Shown in pieces: positions 59,597 to 59,724 of a stretch of 59,724 nt of DNA. The translations under genes were made by a program, and so were the position numbers. Origin of the DNA: Myxococcaceae bacterium (GTDB taxonomy: Bacteria > Myxococcota > Myxococcia > Myxococcales > Myxococcaceae); contig JADGRA010000017.1 of assembly GCA_017881265.1 (NCBI GenBank), positions 1 to 59,724 of the forward strand, in the 5' to 3' direction. The notes beneath the pieces are model-generated. The model was given only the letters and a program-made list of their open reading frames with translations. It was not told the DNA's origin and did no database searches. Numbering within the stretch: position 1 is the stretch's first letter; the number at the start of each line of letters is the position of its first letter.

Positions 59597-59724
59597 GTGC
59601 CGATCTCGCGCAAACCGCGGTGGCCCCTTCCCGCGGCGCTCAGCGCCCGGGATCGAATCATCATCGATCTCGCTCGGCGCAAGTTGCGCGACACCCGGGT
59701 CGAGTTCGGCGACGCTGTGCGCGC
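59597..59724 (+). CDS. possible partial ORF at the window end
   Basis: From GTG 59597 one frame reads PISRKPRWPLPAALS, RDRIIIDLARRKLRDTRVEF with the coding continuing past the window. It lacks a ribosome-binding site and a recognisable domain. Reported as possible only. Confidence 0.25.
   Translation, partial: MPISRKPRWPLPAALSARDRIIIDLARRKLRDTRVEFGDAVR

Overview
The window is a high-GC chromosomal segment, most likely from a myxobacterium (Myxococcota). The reasons are the GC-rich codon use, a Ser/Thr kinase with FHA-like and PEGA domains, a Big_2-repeat lipoprotein, a DUF1592/DUF1552 pair, YXWGXW repeats, and several GTG/TTG starts with 4-bp stop/start overlaps. I see no CRISPR array, rRNA, complete IS element or replication origin. 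No taxonomic marker is complete, so the placement is inference.

Layout. 1-5.7 kb: the 5' end of thrS, an HD hydrolase, two radical SAM genes flanking a cysteine-rich Crp/Fnr regulator with an FNR-like palindrome in its divergent promoter, a DUF4242 gene, a frameshifted Cys-rich lipoprotein and tRNA-Val(GAC). 5.7-9.7 kb: a minus-strand operon of exported proteins resembling FlgP/LPP20, FlgT and FecR, preceded by a PilZ gene. 9.8-14.5 kb: FKBP isomerase, cold-shock protein, an ACE-like M2 peptidase, SixA and a GT9 glycosyltransferase. 14.6-25.3 kb: a ten-gene block of peptide-bond-forming and peptide-cleaving enzymes (subtilisin, class I amidotransferase, four ATP-grasp ligases, a YbdK/GCS2 ligase, a zinc-ribbon protein, an M61 peptidase and an esterase). 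This is the strongest candidate for an undescribed pathway. 25.4-32.8 kb: kinase, TPR-PEGA and Big_2 lipoprotein operon, then an Omp85/BamA-like barrel. 33-39 kb: small membrane proteins and transporters (DoxX-like, LtrA broken by a frameshift, GDT1, NiCoT), thioredoxin 2, and a VOC/HTH divergent pair with an operator-like site and a DoxX remnant. 39.3-44.7 kb: aceK, a GreA/B-like factor, a molybdopterin oxidoreductase and a VOC protein. 44.8-51.1 kb: a DUF885-like protein, an unknown exported protein and the DUF1592-DUF1552 pair. 51.1-59.7 kb: a patchwork of accessory genes (VOC proteins, ECF sigma factors, NTF2-like, YXWGXW) with gene remnants, a duplicated 119-bp segment, and four same-orientation copies of an 11-mer that matches a tRNA-fMet 3' end.

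How it fits together. The 14.6-25.3 kb block reads as two converging operons (amidotransferase, ATP-grasp and YbdK on plus; esterase, ATP-grasp, M61, ATP-grasp, permuted ATP-grasp and zinc ribbon on minus) with the subtilisin divergent on the left. A small peptide or peptide-like tag built by ligases and trimmed by peptidases is the simplest reading. About half a dozen single-base frameshifts occur across otherwise recognisable small genes. They may be real decay or consensus errors, so each broken gene here should be confirmed in raw reads.
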